Shown one piece after another: positions 14,401 through 26,826 of a DNA stretch of 64,000 bases. Source of the DNA: Hydractinia symbiolongicarpus (Eukaryota; Cnidaria; Hydrozoa; Anthoathecata; Hydractiniidae); assembly GCF_029227915.1 (NCBI RefSeq), contig NC_079886.1:27134501-27198500 (forward strand). The letters run 5' to 3'. The position numbers and the translations under genes are program-made. The notes below the pieces were generated by a model. The model did not search any database and had not been told where the DNA came from. It worked only from the letters and a program-made list of their open reading frames with translations. The first letter of the stretch is position 1. Every line of letters starts with the position of its first letter.

Positions 14401-15149
14401 CGTTTTAGTGGTGAAAAAATAATTTAAAAAATCGTTCGGGAAATGAGTTTACTCCTGGGTACTTTCTTTGTATACATTCGACTATACGGGCCGATTCCAG
14501 GATATACGGGAAATCGCGGGTTTTCGTTTGCCAGCGATTAAACTCCTTTTATTCAGCGTCTCATCAAAAATGAAATCATTTTTGAAAACTACAAGTCTCA
14601 TGCGTTTTAGTGGTGAAAAAATAATTTAAAGAATCGTTCGGGAAATGTGTTTACTCCCTGGGTACTTTCTTTGTATACTTTTGACTATACGGGCCGAGTC
14701 CTGGATTTACGGGAAATTGCGGGTTTTCGTTTGCCGGCGATTAAAGTCCTTTTATTCAGCGTCTCATCAAAAACGAAATCGTTTTTTAAAACTACAAGTC
14801 TTATGCGTTTTAGTGGTAAAAAATTATTTAAAGAATCCTTCGGGAAATGAGTTTACTCCCTGCGTACTTTCTTTGTATACTTTTGACTATACGGGCCGAA
14901 TCTGGGATTTACGGGAAATCGCGGGTTTTCGTTTGCCGGAGATTAAACTCCTTTTATTCAGCGTCTCATCAAGAATGAAATCATTTTTGAAAACTACAAG
15001 TCTCATGCGTTTTAGTGGTGAAAAAATAATTTAAAGAATCGTTCGGGAAATGAGTTTACTCCCTGGGTACTTTCTTTGTATACTTTTCACTGTACGGGCC
15101 GAGTCCGTGATATACGGAAAATCGCGGGTTTTCGTTTGCCGGCGATTAA
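11402..15149. repeat. Block repeated at 2,224 bp, flanking an amplified dimer
   Basis: About five monomers at 11,980-12,920 recur at 14,204-15,144, 2,224 bp apart. They share CTTTATTTG/CTTTCTTTG monomers, CTCCTGGGTAC (one C lost), GGGCCGATTCCAGG, GGAAATGTG and GGAAATTGCGGG. The first copy ends where TCAGTGTCTGATC appears at about 12,938. The part before 11,980 alternates GGTAATTTC and GTATACGTTCG monomers. The part between the copies is the amplified dimer annotated separately. Confidence 0.75.
13050..14230. repeat. Amplified dimer, 403 bp, three copies
   Basis: The marker AATTTAAAAAGTCG occurs at 13211, 13614 and 14017, exactly 403 bp apart. Each copy also has TTTTTAACAACTAC, TTTACGCCCTGGGTAATTTC and GTTTTCCGGCG. 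The second and third copies share a 2-base loss, TTTGCTGCGATT for TTTGCCGGCGATT (about 13520 and 13923). The first has the full sequence, so the loss happened before the last duplication step. Confidence 0.87.
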
Positions 15150-15640
15150 ACTCCTTTTATTCAGCGTCTCATCAGAAATGAAATCATTTTTGAAAACTAC
15201 AAGTCTCATGCGTTTTAGTGGTAAAAAAATAATTTAAAAAATTGTTCGGGAAATGAGTTTACTTTCTCTGTATACATTCGACTATACAGGTCAAGCCCGG
15301 GATTTACGGGAACTCCCTGGTTTTCGTTTGCCGGCGATTAAACTCCTTTTATTCAGCGTCTCATCAGAAATGAAATCATTTTTGAAAACTACAAGTCTCA
15401 TGCGTTTTAGTGGTAAAAAAATAATTTAAAAAATTGTTCGGGAAATGAGTTTACTCCCAGTTTACTTTCTCTGTATACATTCGACTATACAGGTCAAGCC
15501 CGGGATTTACGGGAACTCCCTGGTTTTCGTTTGCCGGCGATTAAACTCCTTTTATTCAGCGTCTCATCAGAAATGAAATCATTTTTGAAAACTACAAGTC
15601 TCATGCGTTTTAGTGGTAAAAAAATAATTTAAAAAATCAT
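15150..15640. repeat. Locally amplified single monomer (TCAGAAATG / TCTCTGTATAC type)
   Basis: Adjacent monomers share CATCAGAAATG, GGTAAAAAAATAATTT, CTTTCTCTGTATAC, TATACAGGTCAAGCC and GGGAACTCCCTGG. They are more alike than typical neighbours, so one monomer was amplified here. One copy carries the 11-bp internal deletion annotated at 15251-15270. Confidence 0.75.
15251..15270. repeat. Monomer with 11-bp deletion at a direct repeat
   Basis: Here GAGTTTACTTTCTCTG replaces the usual GAGTTTACTCCCAG plus TTTACTTTCTCTG. The eleven bases TTTACTCCCAG are missing, and TTTACT is directly repeated at both ends of the lost segment. This fits replication slippage or short-homology deletion. The next copy, near 15450, is full length. 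Confidence 0.88.
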
Positions 15641-16524
15641 TCGGGAAATGAGTTTACTCCCAGTTTACTTTCTCTGTATACATTCGACTATACGGCCAAG
15701 CCCGGGATTTACGGGAAATCGCGGGTTTCCGTTTGCCGGAGATTAAACTCCTTTTATTCAGCGTCTGATCAAAAACGAAATCATTTTTGAAAACTACAAG
15801 TCTCATGCGTTTTAAAGGTGAAAAACAATTTAAAGAATCGTTCGGGAAATGAGTTTACTCCCTGCGTACTTTCTTTGTATACTTTTTGACTATACGGGCC
15901 GAATCTGGGATTTACGAGAAATTGCGGGTTTTCGTTTGCCGGAGATTAAACTCCTTTTATTCAGCGTCTCATCAAGAATGAAATCGTTTTTGAAAACTAC
16001 AAGTCTCATGCGTTTTATTGGTAAGAAATTAATTTAAAAAATCGTTCGGGAAATGAGTTTACTCCCAGTTTACTTTCTTTGTATACATTCGACTATACGG
16101 GCCGAGTCTGGGATTTACGGGAAATCGCGGGTTTTCGTTTGCCGGAGATTTAACTCCTTTTATTCAGCGTCTCATCAAGAATGAAATCGTTTTTGAAAAC
16201 TACAAGTTTTTTGCGTTTTAGTGGTAAATAATTAATTAAAAAAATCGTTCGGGAAATGAGTTTACTCCCAGTTTACTTTCTCTGTATACATTCGACTATA
16301 CGGGTCAAGCCCGGGATTTACGGGAACTCCCGGGTTTTCGTTTGCCGGCGATTAAACTCCTTTTATTCAGCGTCCCATCAGAAATGAAATCATTTTTGAA
16401 AACTACAAGTCTCATGCGTTTTAGTGGTAAAAAAATAATTTAAAAAATTGTTCGGGAAATGAGTTTACTCCCAGTTTACTTTCTCTGTATACATTCGACT
16501 ATACGAGTCAAGCGCGGGATTTAC
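15641..16524. repeat. Mixed monomers without a clear higher-order unit
   Basis: Four to five monomers of different types occur in sequence: a GGCCAAGCCC type with GGGTTTCCG and GTCTGATC, a subfamily III copy, a GGGCCGAGTCTGG copy, and TCTCTGTATAC copies. Rare changes include TTTTAAAGGTGAAAAAC near 15810 and AAGTTTTTTGCG near 16205. I see no repeat period beyond the monomer. Confidence 0.65.
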
Positions 16525-19280
16525 GGGAACTCCCTGGTTTTCGTTTGCCGGCGATTAAACTCCTTTTATTCAGCGTCTCATCAGAAATGAAATCATTTTT
16601 GAAAACTACAAGTCCCATGCGTTTTAGTAGTGAAGAAATAATTTAAAAAATTGTTCGGGAAATGAGTTTACTCCCAGTTTACTTTCTTTGTATACATTCG
16701 ACTATACGGCCAAGCCCGGGATTTACGGGAAATCGCGGGTTTCCGTTTGCCGGAGATTAAACTCCTTTTATTCAGCGTCTCATCAAGAATGAAATCGTTT
16801 TTGAAAACTACAAGTCTTATGCGTTTTAGTGGTAAAAAATTAATTTAAAAAATTGTTCGGGAAATGAGTTTACTCCCAGTTTACTTTCTTCGTATAAATT
16901 TGACTATACGGGTCAAGCCCGGAATTTACGGAACTCTCGGGTTTTCGTTTGCCGGCGATTAAACTCCTTTTATCAGTGTCTCATCAAAAATGAAATCATT
17001 TTTGAAAACTACAAGTCTCATGCGTTTTAGTGGTGAAAAAATTATTTAAAAAATTGTTCGGCAAATGAGTTTACTCCCAGTTTACTTTCTTTGTATACAT
17101 TCGACTATACGGCCAAGCCCGGGATTTACGGGAAATCGCGGGTTTTCGTTTGCCGGAGATTAAACTCCTTTTATTCAGCGTCTCATCAAGAATGAAATCG
17201 TTTTGAAAACTACAAGTCTTATGCGTTTTAGTGGTAAAAAATTAATTTAAAAAATCGTTCGGGAAATGAGTTTACTCCCAGTTTACTTTCTTCGTATAAA
17301 TTCGACTATACAGGTCAAGCCCGGGATTTACGGGAAATCGCGGGTTTTCGTTTGCCGGAGATTAAACACCTTTTATTCAGCGTCTCATCAAGAATAAAAT
17401 CGTTTTTGAAAACTACAAGTCTCATGCGTTTTAGTGGTAAGAAATTAATTTAAAAAATCGTTCGGGAAATGAGTTTACTCCCAGTTTACTTTCTTTGTAA
17501 ACAATCGACTATACGGACCGAGTCTGGGATTTACGGGAAATCGCGGGTTTTCGTTTGCCGGAGATTAAACTCCTTTTATTCAGCGTCTCATCAAGAATGA
17601 AATCGTTTTTGAAAACTAAAAATCTTATGCGTTTTAGTGGTAAAAAATTAATTTAAAAAATCATTCAGGAAATGAGTTTACTCCCAGTTTACTTTCTTTG
17701 TATACATTCGACTATACAGATCAAGCCCGGGATTTACAGGAACTCCCGGGTTTTTGTTTGCCGGCGATTAAACTCCTTTTATTCAGCGTCTCATCTAAAA
17801 TGAAATCATTTTTGAAAACTACAAGTGGCGTGCGTTTTAGTGGTGAAAAAATAATTTAAAAAATCGTTTGGGAAATGAGTTTACTCCCTGGGTACTTTCT
17901 TTGTATACTTTTGACTATACGGGTCAAGCCCGGGATTTACGGGAACTCCCTGGTTTTCGTTTGCCGGCGATTAAACTCCTTTTATTCAGCGTCTCATCAA
18001 AAATGAAATCATTTTTGAAAACTACAAGTCCCATGCGTTTTAGTAGTGAAGAAATAATTTAAAAAATTGTTCGGGAAATGAGTTTACTCCCAGTTTACTT
18101 TCTTTGTATACATTCGACTATACGGCCAAGCCCGGGATTTACGGGAAATCGCGGGTTTCCGTTTGCCGGAGATTAAACTCCTTTTATTCAGCGTCTCATC
18201 AAGAATGAAATCGTTTTTGAAAACTACAAGTCTTATGCGTTTTAGTGGTAAAAAATTAATTTAAAAAATTGTTCGGGAAATGAGTTTACTCCCAGTTTAC
18301 TTTCTTCGTATAAATTTGACTATACGGGTCAAGCCCGGAATTTACGGAACTCTCGGGTTTTCGTTTGCCGGCGATTAAACTCCTTTTATCAGTGTCTCAT
18401 CAAAAATGAAATCATTTTTGAAAACTACAAGTCTCATGCGTTTTAGTGGTGAAAAAATTATTTAAAATATTGTTCGGCAAATGAGTTTACTCCCAGTTTA
18501 CTTTCTTTGTATACATTCGACTATACGGCCAAGCCCGGGATTTACGGGAAATCGCGGGTTTTCGTTTGCCGGAGATTAAACTCCTTTTATTCAGCGTCTC
18601 ATCAAGAATGAAATCGTTTTGAAAACTACAAGTCTTATGCGTTTTAGTGGTAAAAAATTAATTTAAAAAATCGTTCGGGAAATGAGTTTACTCCCAGTTT
18701 ACTTTCTTCGTATAAATTCGACTATACAGGTCAAGCCCGGGATTTACGGGAAATCGCGGGTTTTCGTTTGCCGGAGATTAAACACCTTTTATTCAGCGTC
18801 TCATCAAGAATAAAATCGTTTTTGAAAACTACAAGTCTCATGCGTTTTAGTGGTAAGAAATTAATTTAAAAAATCGTTCGGGAAATGAGTTTACTCCCAG
18901 TTTACTTTCTTTGTAAACAATCGACTATACGGACCGAGTCTGGGATTTACGGGAAATCGCGGGTTTTCGTTTGCCGGAGATTAAACTCCTTTTATTCAGC
19001 GTCTCATCAAGAATGAAATCGTTTTTGAAAACTACAAATCTTATGCGTTTTAGTGGTAAAAAATTAATTTAAAAAATCATTCAGGAAATGAGTTTACTCC
19101 CAGTTTACTTTCTTTGTATACATTCGACTATACGGGTCAAGCCTGGGATTTACGGGAACTCCCGGGTTTTTGTTTACCGGCGATTAAACTCCTTTTATTC
19201 AGCGTCTCATCTAAAATGAAATCAATTTTGAAAACTACAAGTGGCGTGCGTTTTAGTGGTGAAAAAATAATTTAAAGAAT
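16525..19280. repeat. 7-monomer higher-order repeat, 1,416 bp, two copies
   Basis: AGTCCCATGCG with TTTAGTAGTGAAG occurs at 16611 and 18027, and ACAAGTGGCG at 17821 and 19237; both pairs are 1,416 bp apart. The copies are about 16525-17940 and 17941-19280. Both carry the same rare indels, including CCGGAATTTACGGAAC, TTTTATCAGTGTC, AAATCGTTTTGAAAAC and GTAAACAATCGAC. Sharing several independent indels makes duplication certain. Confidence 0.86.
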
Positions 19281-20100
19281 CGTTTGGGAAATGAGTTTAC
19301 TCCCTGGGTACTTTCTTTGTATACTTTTGACTATACGGGTCAAGCCCGGGATTTACGGCAAATCGCGGGTTTTCGTTTGCCGGCGATTAAACTCCTTTTA
19401 TTCAGCGTCTCATCAAAAATGAAATCATTTTTAAAAACTAAAAGTCTCATGCGTTTTAGTGGTGAAAAATAATTTAAAGAATCGTTCGGGAAATGACATT
19501 ACTCCCTGCGTGCTTTCTTTGTATACTTTTGACTATACGGGCCAAATCTGGGATTTATGGGAAATCGCGGGTTTTCGTTTGCCGGAGATTAAACTCCTTT
19601 TATTCTGCGTCTCATCAAGAATGAAATCGTTTTTGAAAACTACAAATCTTATGCGTTTTAGTGGTAAAAAATTAATTTAAAATATCATTCGGGAAATGAG
19701 TTTACTCCCAGTTTACTTTCTTTGTATACATTCGAGTATACGGGTCAAGCCCGGGATTTACGGGAACTCCCGGGTTTTTGTTTGCCGGCGATTAAACTCC
19801 TTTTATTCAGCGACTCATCAAAAATGAAATCATTTCTGAAAACTACAAGTCTCATGAGTTTTAGTGGTGAAAAAATAATTTAAAAAATTGTTCGGGAAAT
19901 GAGTTTACTCCCAGTTTACTTTCTTTGTATACATTCGACTATACGGCCAAGCCGGGATTTACGGGAAATCGCGGGTTTTCGTTTGCCGGCGATTAAACTC
20001 CTTTTATTCAGCGTCTCATCAAAAACAAAATCATTTTTGAAAACTACAAGTCTCATGCGTTTTAGTGGTGAAAAATAATTTAAAGAATCGTTCGGGAAAT
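19281..20100. repeat. 3-monomer unit, ~606 bp, start of a repeated pair
   Basis: A subfamily III-like monomer with CTGCGTGCTTTC, GGCCAAATCTGGG and TTCTGCGTCTC is present near 19,490 and again near 20,095, 606 bp apart. Between them are a GGGAACTCCCGGG monomer and a GGCCAAGCC monomer. The second copy leads directly into the 8-monomer block. Confidence 0.7.
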
Positions 20101-23100
20101 GAGTTTACTCCCTGCGTGCTTTCTTTTTATACTTTTGACTATACGGGCCAAATCTGGGATTTATGGGAAATCGCGGGTTTTCGTTTGCCGGAGATTAAGC
20201 TCCTTTTATTCTGCGTCTCATCAAGAATGAAATCGTTTTTGAAAACTACAAATCTTATGCGTTTTAAGTGGTAAAAAATTAATTTAAAAAATCATTCAGG
20301 AAATGAGTTTACTCCCAGTTTACTTTCTTTGTATACATTCGACTATACGGGTCAAGCCTGGGATTTACGGGAACTCCCGGGTTTTTGTTTACCGGCGATT
20401 AAACTCCATTTATTCAGCGTCTCATCAAAAATGAAATCATTTTTGAAAACTACAAGTCTCATGTGTTTTAGTAGTGAAAAAATAATTTAAAAAATTGTTC
20501 GGGAAATGAGTTTACTCCCAGTTTACTTTCTTTGTATACATTCGACTATACGGCCAAGCCTGGGATTTACGGGAAATCGCGGGTTTTCGTTTGCCGGCGA
20601 TTAAACTCCTTTTATTCAGCGTCTCATCAAAAACAAAATCATTTTCGAAAATTACAAGTCTGATGCGTTTTAGTGGTAAAAAATAATTTAAAGAATCGTT
20701 CGGGAAATGAGTTTACTCCCTGGGTACTTTTTTGTATACTTTTGACTATACTGGCGGAGTCCGGGATTTACGGGAAATCGCGGGTTTTCGTTTGCCGGCG
20801 ATTAAACTCCTTTTATTCAGCGTCTCATCAAAAATGAAATCATTTTTGAAAACTACAAGTCTCATGTGTTTTAGTGGTGAAAAAATAATTTAAAAAAGTG
20901 TTCGGGAAATGAGTTTACTCCCAGTTTACTTTCTTTGTATACATTCGACTATACGGCCAAGCCCGGGATTACGGGAAATCGCGGGTTTTCGTTTGCCGGC
21001 GATTAAACTCCTTTTATTTAGCGTCTCATCAAAAACAAAATCATTTTTAAAAACTACAAGTCTCATGCGTTTTAGTGGTAAAAAATAATTTAAAGAATCG
21101 TTTGGGAAATGAGTTTACTCCCTGGGTACCTTCTTTGTATATTTTTCACTCAACGGGCCGAGTCCGTGATATACGGAAAATCGTGGGTTTTCGTTTGCCG
21201 GCGATTAAACTCCTTTTTTTCAGCGTCTCATCAAAAAGGAAATCATTTTTGAAAACTACAAGTCTTATGCGTTTTAGTGGTGAAAAAATAATTTAAAGAA
21301 TCGTTCGGAAAGTGAGTTTACTCCCTGGGTACTTTCTTTGTATACTTTTGACTATACGGACCGAGTCCTGGATTTACGGGAAATTGCGCGTTTTTGTTTG
21401 CCGGCTATTAAACTCCTTTTATTCAGCGTCTCATCAAAAATGAAATTGTTTTTGAAAACTACAAGTCTTATGCGTTTTAGTGGTAAAAAATTAATTTAAA
21501 AAATCGTTCGGGAAATGAGTTTACTCCCAGTTTACTTTCATTGTATACATTTGACTATACGGGTCAAGCCCAGGATTTACGGCAAATCGCGGGTTTTCGT
21601 TTGCCGGCGATTAAACTCCTTTTATTCAGCGTCTCATCAAGAATGAAATCATTTTTGAAAACTACAAGTCTCATGCGTTTTAATGGTTAAGAAATAATTT
21701 AAAAAATCATCGGCAAATGAGTTTACTCCCTGGGTATTTTCTTTGTATACTTTTGACTATACGGGCCAAATCTGGGATTTATGGGAAATCGCGGGTTTTC
21801 GGTTGCCGGAGATTAAGCTCCTTTTATTCTGCGTCTCATCAAGAATGAAATCGTTTTTGAAAACTACAAATCTTATGCGTTTTAAGTGGTAAAAAATTAA
21901 TTTAAAAAATCATTCAGGAAATGAGTTTACTCCCAGTTTACTTTCTTTGTATACATTCGACTATACGGGTCAAGCCTGGGATTTACGGGAACTCCCGGGT
22001 TTTTGTTTACCGGCGATTAAACTCCATTTATTCAGCGTCTCATCAAAAATGAAATCATTTTTGAAAACTACAAGTCTCATGTGTTTTAGTAGTGAAAAAA
22101 TAATTTAAAAAATTGTTCGGGAAATGAGTTTACTCCCAGTTTACTTTCTTTGTATACATTCGACTATACGGCCAAGCCTGGGATTTACGGGAAATCGCGG
22201 GTTTTCGTTTGCCGGCGATTAAACTCCTTTTATTCAGCGTCTCATCAAAAACAAAATCATTTTTGAAAATTACAAGTCTGATGCGTTTTTGGTGGTAAAA
22301 AATAATTTAAAGAATCGTTCGGGAAATGAGTTTACTCCCTGGGTACTTTTTTGTATACTTTTGACTATACTGGCGGAGTCCGGGATTTACGGGAAATCGC
22401 GGGTTTTCGTTTGCCGGCGATTAAACTCCTTTTATTCAGCGTCTCATCAAAAATGAAATCATTTTTGAAAACTACAAGTCTCATGTGTTTTAGTGGTGAA
22501 AAAATAATTTAAAAAAGTGTTCGGGAAATGAGTTTACTCCCAGTTTACTTTCTTTGTATACATTCGACTATACGGCCAAGCCCGGGATTACGGGAAATCG
22601 CGGGTTTTCGTTTGCCGGCGATTAAACTCCTTTTATTCAGCGTCTCATCAAAAACAAAATCATTTTTAAAAACTACAAGTCTCATGCGTTTTAGTGGTAA
22701 AAAATAATTTAAAGAATCGTTTGGGAAATGAGTTTACTCCCTGGGTACCTTCTTTGTATATTTTTCACTCAACGGGCCGAGTCCGTGATATACGGAAAAT
22801 CGTGGGTTTTCGTTTGCCGGCGATTAAACTCCTTTTATTCAGCGTCTCATCAAAAAGGAAATCATTTTTGAAAACTACAAGTCTTATGCGTTTTAGTGGT
22901 GAAAAAATAATTTAAAGAATCGTTCGGAAAGTGAGTTTACTCCCTGGGTACTTTCTTTGTATACTTTTGACTATACGGACCGAGTCCTGGATTTACGGGA
23001 AATTGCGCGTTTTTGTTTGCCGGCTATTAAACTCCTTTTATTCAGCGTCTCATCAAAAATGAAATTGTTTTTGAAAACTACAAGTCTTATGCGTTTTAGT

Positions 23101-23500
23101 GGTAAAAAATTAATTTAAAAAATCGTTCGGGAAATGAGTTTACTCCCAGTTTACTTTCATTGTATACATTTGACTATACGGGTCAAGCCCAGGATTTACG
23201 GCAAATCGCGGGTTTTCGTTTGCCGGCGATTAAACTCCTTTTATTCAGCGTCTCATCAAGAATGAAATCATTTTTGAAAACTACAAGTCTCATGCGTTTT
23301 AATGGTTAAGAAATAATTTAAAAAATCATCGGCAAATGAGTTTACTCCCTGGGTATTTTCTTTGTATACTTTTGACTATACGGGCCAAATCTGGGATTTA
23401 TGGGAAATCGCGGGTTTTCGTTTGCCGGAGATTAAACTCCTTTTATGCTGCGTCTCAACAAGAATGAAATCGTTTTTGAAAACTACAAATCTTATGCGTT
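20101..23500. repeat. 8-monomer higher-order repeat, ~1,619 bp, two copies
   Basis: The inserted-A marker GCGTTTTAAGTGG has its G at about 20261, 21879 and 23498 (1,618 and 1,619 bp). CACTCAACGGG occurs at 21147 and 22766 (1,619 bp). Copies also share AATCATCGGCAAATG, a shortened AATCGTTCGG (about 21705 and 23324), and GACTATACTGGCGG. A third, incomplete copy starts near 23,380. The unit contains subfamily VI monomers. Confidence 0.85.
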
Positions 23501-25307
23501 TTAAGTGGTAAAAAATTAATTTAAAAAATCATTCAGGAAATGAGTTTACTCCCAGTTTACTTTCTTTGTATACATTCGACTATACGGGTCAAGCCTGGGA
23601 TGTACGGGAACTCCCGGGTTTTTGTTTGCCGGCGATTAAACTCCTTTTATTCAGCGTCTCATCAAAAATGAAATCATTTTTGAAAACTACAAGTCTCATG
23701 TGTTTTAGTAGTGAAAAAATAATTTAAAAAATTGTTCGGGAAATGAGTTTACTCCCAGTTTACTTTCTTTGTATACATTCGACTATACGGCCAAGCCCGG
23801 GATTTACGGGAAATCGCGGGTTTTCGTTTGCCGGCGATTAAACTTCTTTTATTCAGCGTCTCATCAAAAACAAAATCATTTTTGAAAATTACAAGTCTGA
23901 TGCGTTTTAGTGGTAAAAAATAATTTAAAGAATCGTTCGGGAAATGAGTTTACTCCCTGGGTACTTTTTTGTATACTTTTGACTATACGGGCGGAGTCCG
24001 GGATTTACGGGAAATCGCGGGTTTTCGTTTGCCGGCGATTAAACTCCTTTTATTCAGCGTCTCATCAAAAATGAAATCATTTTTGAAAACTACAAGTCTC
24101 ATGTGTTTTAGTGGTGAAAAAATAATTTAAAAAAGTGTTCGGGAAATGAGTTTACTCCCAGTTTACTTTTTTTGTATACATTCGACTATACGGCCAAGCC
24201 CGGGATTACGGGAAATCGCGGGTTTTCGTTTGCCGGCGATTAAACGCCTTTTATTCAGCGTCTCATCAAAACCAATATCATTTTTGAAAACTACAAGTCT
24301 CATGCGTTTTAGTGGTAAAAAATAATTTAAAGAATCGTTCGGGAAATGAGTTTACTCCCTGGGTACTTTTTTGTATACTTTTGACTATACGGGCGGAGTC
24401 CGGGATTTACGGGAAATCGCGGGTTTTCGTTTGCCGGCGATTAAACTCCTTTTGTTCAGCGTCTCATCAAAAAAGAAATCATTTTTGAAAACTACAAGAC
24501 TCATGCGTTTTAGTGGTGAAAAATAATTTAAAGAATCGTTCGGGAAATGAGTTTACTCCCTGGGTACTTTTTTGTATACTTTTGACTATACGGGCGGAGT
24601 CCGGGATTTACGGGAAATCGCGGGTTTTCGTTTGCCGGCGATTAAACTCCTTTTATTCAGCGTCTCATCAAAAATGAAATCACTTTTGAAAACTACAAGT
24701 CTCATGTGTTTAGTGGTGAAAAAATAATTTAAAAAAGTGTCCGGGAAATGAGTTTACTCCCAGTTTACTTTCTTTGTATACATTCGACTATACGGCCAAG
24801 CCCGGGATTACGGGAAATCGCGGGTTTTCGTTTGCCGGCGATTAAACTCCTTTTATTCAGCGTCTCATCAAAAACAAAATCATTTTTGAAAACTGCAAGT
24901 CTCATGCGTTTTAGTGGTAAAAAATAATTTAAAGAATCGTTCGGGAAATGAGTTTACTCCCTGGGTACTTTTTTGTATACTTTTGACTATACGGGCGGAG
25001 TCCGGGATTTACGGGAAATCGCGGGTTTTCGTTTGCCGGCGATTAAACTCCTTTTATTCAGCGTCTCATAAAAAATGAAATCATTTTTGAAAACTACAAG
25101 TCTCATGCGTCTTAGTGGTGAAAAAATAATTTAAAGAATCGTTCGGGATATGAGTTTACTCCCTGGGTACTTTCTTTGTATACTTTTGACTATACGGGCC
25201 AAGTCCGGGATTTACGGGAAATTGCGGGTTTTCGTTTGCCGGCGATTAAACTCCTTTTATTAAGCGTCTCATCAAAAATGAAATCGTTCTTGAAAACTAC
25301 AAGTCTT

Positions 25308-25338
25308 ATTTCCCATAAATCTGGGATTTATGGGAAAT
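25308..25338. repeat. Fold-back junction: perfect 13-bp inverted repeat with CTGGG loop
   Basis: ATTTCCCATAAAT (25308-25320) is the exact reverse complement of ATTTATGGGAAAT (25326-25338), separated by CTGGG. The right arm is normal satellite sequence (in other copies GGCCAAATCTGGG is followed by ATTTATGGG). The left arm occurs only here. It lies exactly where one monomer stops after AAGTCTTAT and another resumes at AAATCTGGG, about 100 bp being lost. The left arm looks copied from the opposite strand across the short native AAAT-CTGGG-ATTT hairpin. Confidence 0.9.
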
Positions 25339-25870
25339 CGCGGGTTTTCGTTTGCCGGAGATTAAACTCCTTTTATTCTGCGTCTCATCAAGAATGAAAT
25401 CGTTTTTGAAAACTACAAATCTTATGCGTTTTAAGTGGTAAAAAATTAATTTAAAAAATCATTCAGGAAATGAGTTTACTCCCAGTTTACTTTCTTTGTA
25501 TACATTCGACTATACGGGTCAAGCCTGGGATTTACGGGAACTCCCGGGTTTTTGTTTGCCGGCGATTAAACTCCTTTTATTCAGCGTCTCATCAAAAATG
25601 AAATCATTTTTGAAAACTACAAGTCTCATGTGTTTTAGTAGTGAAAAAATAATTTAAAAAATTGTTCGGGAAATGAGTTTACTCCCAGTTTACTTTCTTT
25701 GTATACATTCGACTATACGGCCAAGCCCGGGATTTACGGGAAATCGCAGGTTTTCGTTTGCCGGCGATTAAACTCCTTTTATTCAGCGTCTCATCAAAAA
25801 CAAAATCATTTTTGAAAATTACAAGTCTGATGCGTTTTAGTGGTAAAAAATAATTTAAAGAATCGTTCGG

Positions 25871-26072
25871 GAAATGAGTTTACTCCCTGGGTACTTTTTT
25901 GTATACTTTTGACTATACGGGCGGAGTCCGGGATTTACGGGAAATCGCGGGTTTTCGTTTGCCGGCGATTAAACTCCTTTTATTCAGCGTCTCATCAAAA
26001 ATGAAATCATTTTTGAAAACTACAAGTCTCATGTGTTTTAGTGGTGAAAAAATAATTTAAAAAAGTGTCCGG
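25871..26072 (+). repeat. Representative monomer, subfamily VI (GTACTTTTTTGTATAC / GGCGGAGTCC)
   Basis: A 202-bp reference copy. It has GTACTTTTTTGTATAC, where the usual GTACTTTCTTTG has lost two bases net, and GGCGGAGTCCGGG. It is seen only between about 20.7 and 26.3 kb (copies near 20728, 22347, 23964, 24366, 24568, 24968, 25894 and 26297). It is usually followed by a monomer with GTGTTCGGG or GTGTCCGGG and a shortened GGGATTACGG. Confidence 0.8.
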
Positions 26073-26810
26073 GAAATGAGTTTACTCCCAGTTTACTTTC
26101 TTTGTATACATTCGACTATACGGCCAAGCCCGGGATTACGGGAAATCTCGGGTTTTCGTTTGCCGGCGATTAAATTCCTTTTATTCAGCGTCTCATCAAA
26201 AACAAAATCATTTTTGAAAACTACAAGTCTCATGCGTTTTAGTGGTAAAAAATAATTTAAAGAATCGTTCGGGAAATGAGTTTACTCCCTGGGTACTTTT
26301 TTGTATACTTTTGACTATACGGGCGGAGTCCGGGATTTACGGGAAATCGCGGGTTTTCGTTTGCCGGCGATTAAACTCCTTTTATTCAGCGTCTCATAAA
26401 AAATGAAATCATTTTTGAAAACTACAAGTCTCATGCGTCTTAGTGGTGAAAAAATAATTTAAAGAATCGTTCGGGATATGAGTTTACTCCCTGGGTACTT
26501 TCTTTGTATACTTTTGACTATACGGGCCAAGTCCGGGATTTACGGGAAATTGCGGGTTTTCGTTTGCCGGCGATTAAACTCCTTTTATTAAGCGTCTCAT
26601 CAAAAATGAAATCGTTCTTGAAAACTACAAGTCTTATGCGTTTTAGTGGTAAAAAATTAATTTAAAAAATCGTTCCGGAAATGAGTTTACCCCCTGGGTA
26701 TTTTCTTTGTATACATTCGACTATACGGCCAAGCCCGGGATTTACGGGAAATCGCGGGTTTTCGTTTGCCGGCGATTAAACTCCTTTTATTCAGCGTCTC
26801 ATCAAAAACG

Positions 26811-26826
26811 AAATCATCAGTGGTGA
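26811..26826. repeat. Truncated monomer with 28-bp net deletion (copy 1)
   Basis: AAATCATCAGTGGTG joins AAATCAT directly to AGTGGTG with one extra C. The normal segment between them, TTTTTGAAAACTACAAGTC and its continuation to TGCGTTTT, is missing. This removes the right arm of the monomer's dyad. Confidence 0.9.

Larger units (their letters stand above)
23501..26570. repeat. Rearranged block rich in subfamily VI monomers
   Basis: It starts as a third copy of the preceding 8-monomer unit, then repeats GTACTTTTTTGTATAC monomers at changing intervals (24366, 24568, 24968, 25894, 26297). The stretch at about 24.5-25.3 kb recurs at about 25.9-26.63 kb, some 1,328 bp apart, which is 6.5 monomers. 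The half-monomer offset is explained by the fold-back junction at 25308-25338, where monomer phase is broken. Confidence 0.72.

Noticed and set aside
20261-23510. Inserted A in GCGTTTTAAGTGG as a possible sequencing error
   Set aside because: It recurs at about 1,619-bp steps together with other private variants, so it is inherited with the unit.
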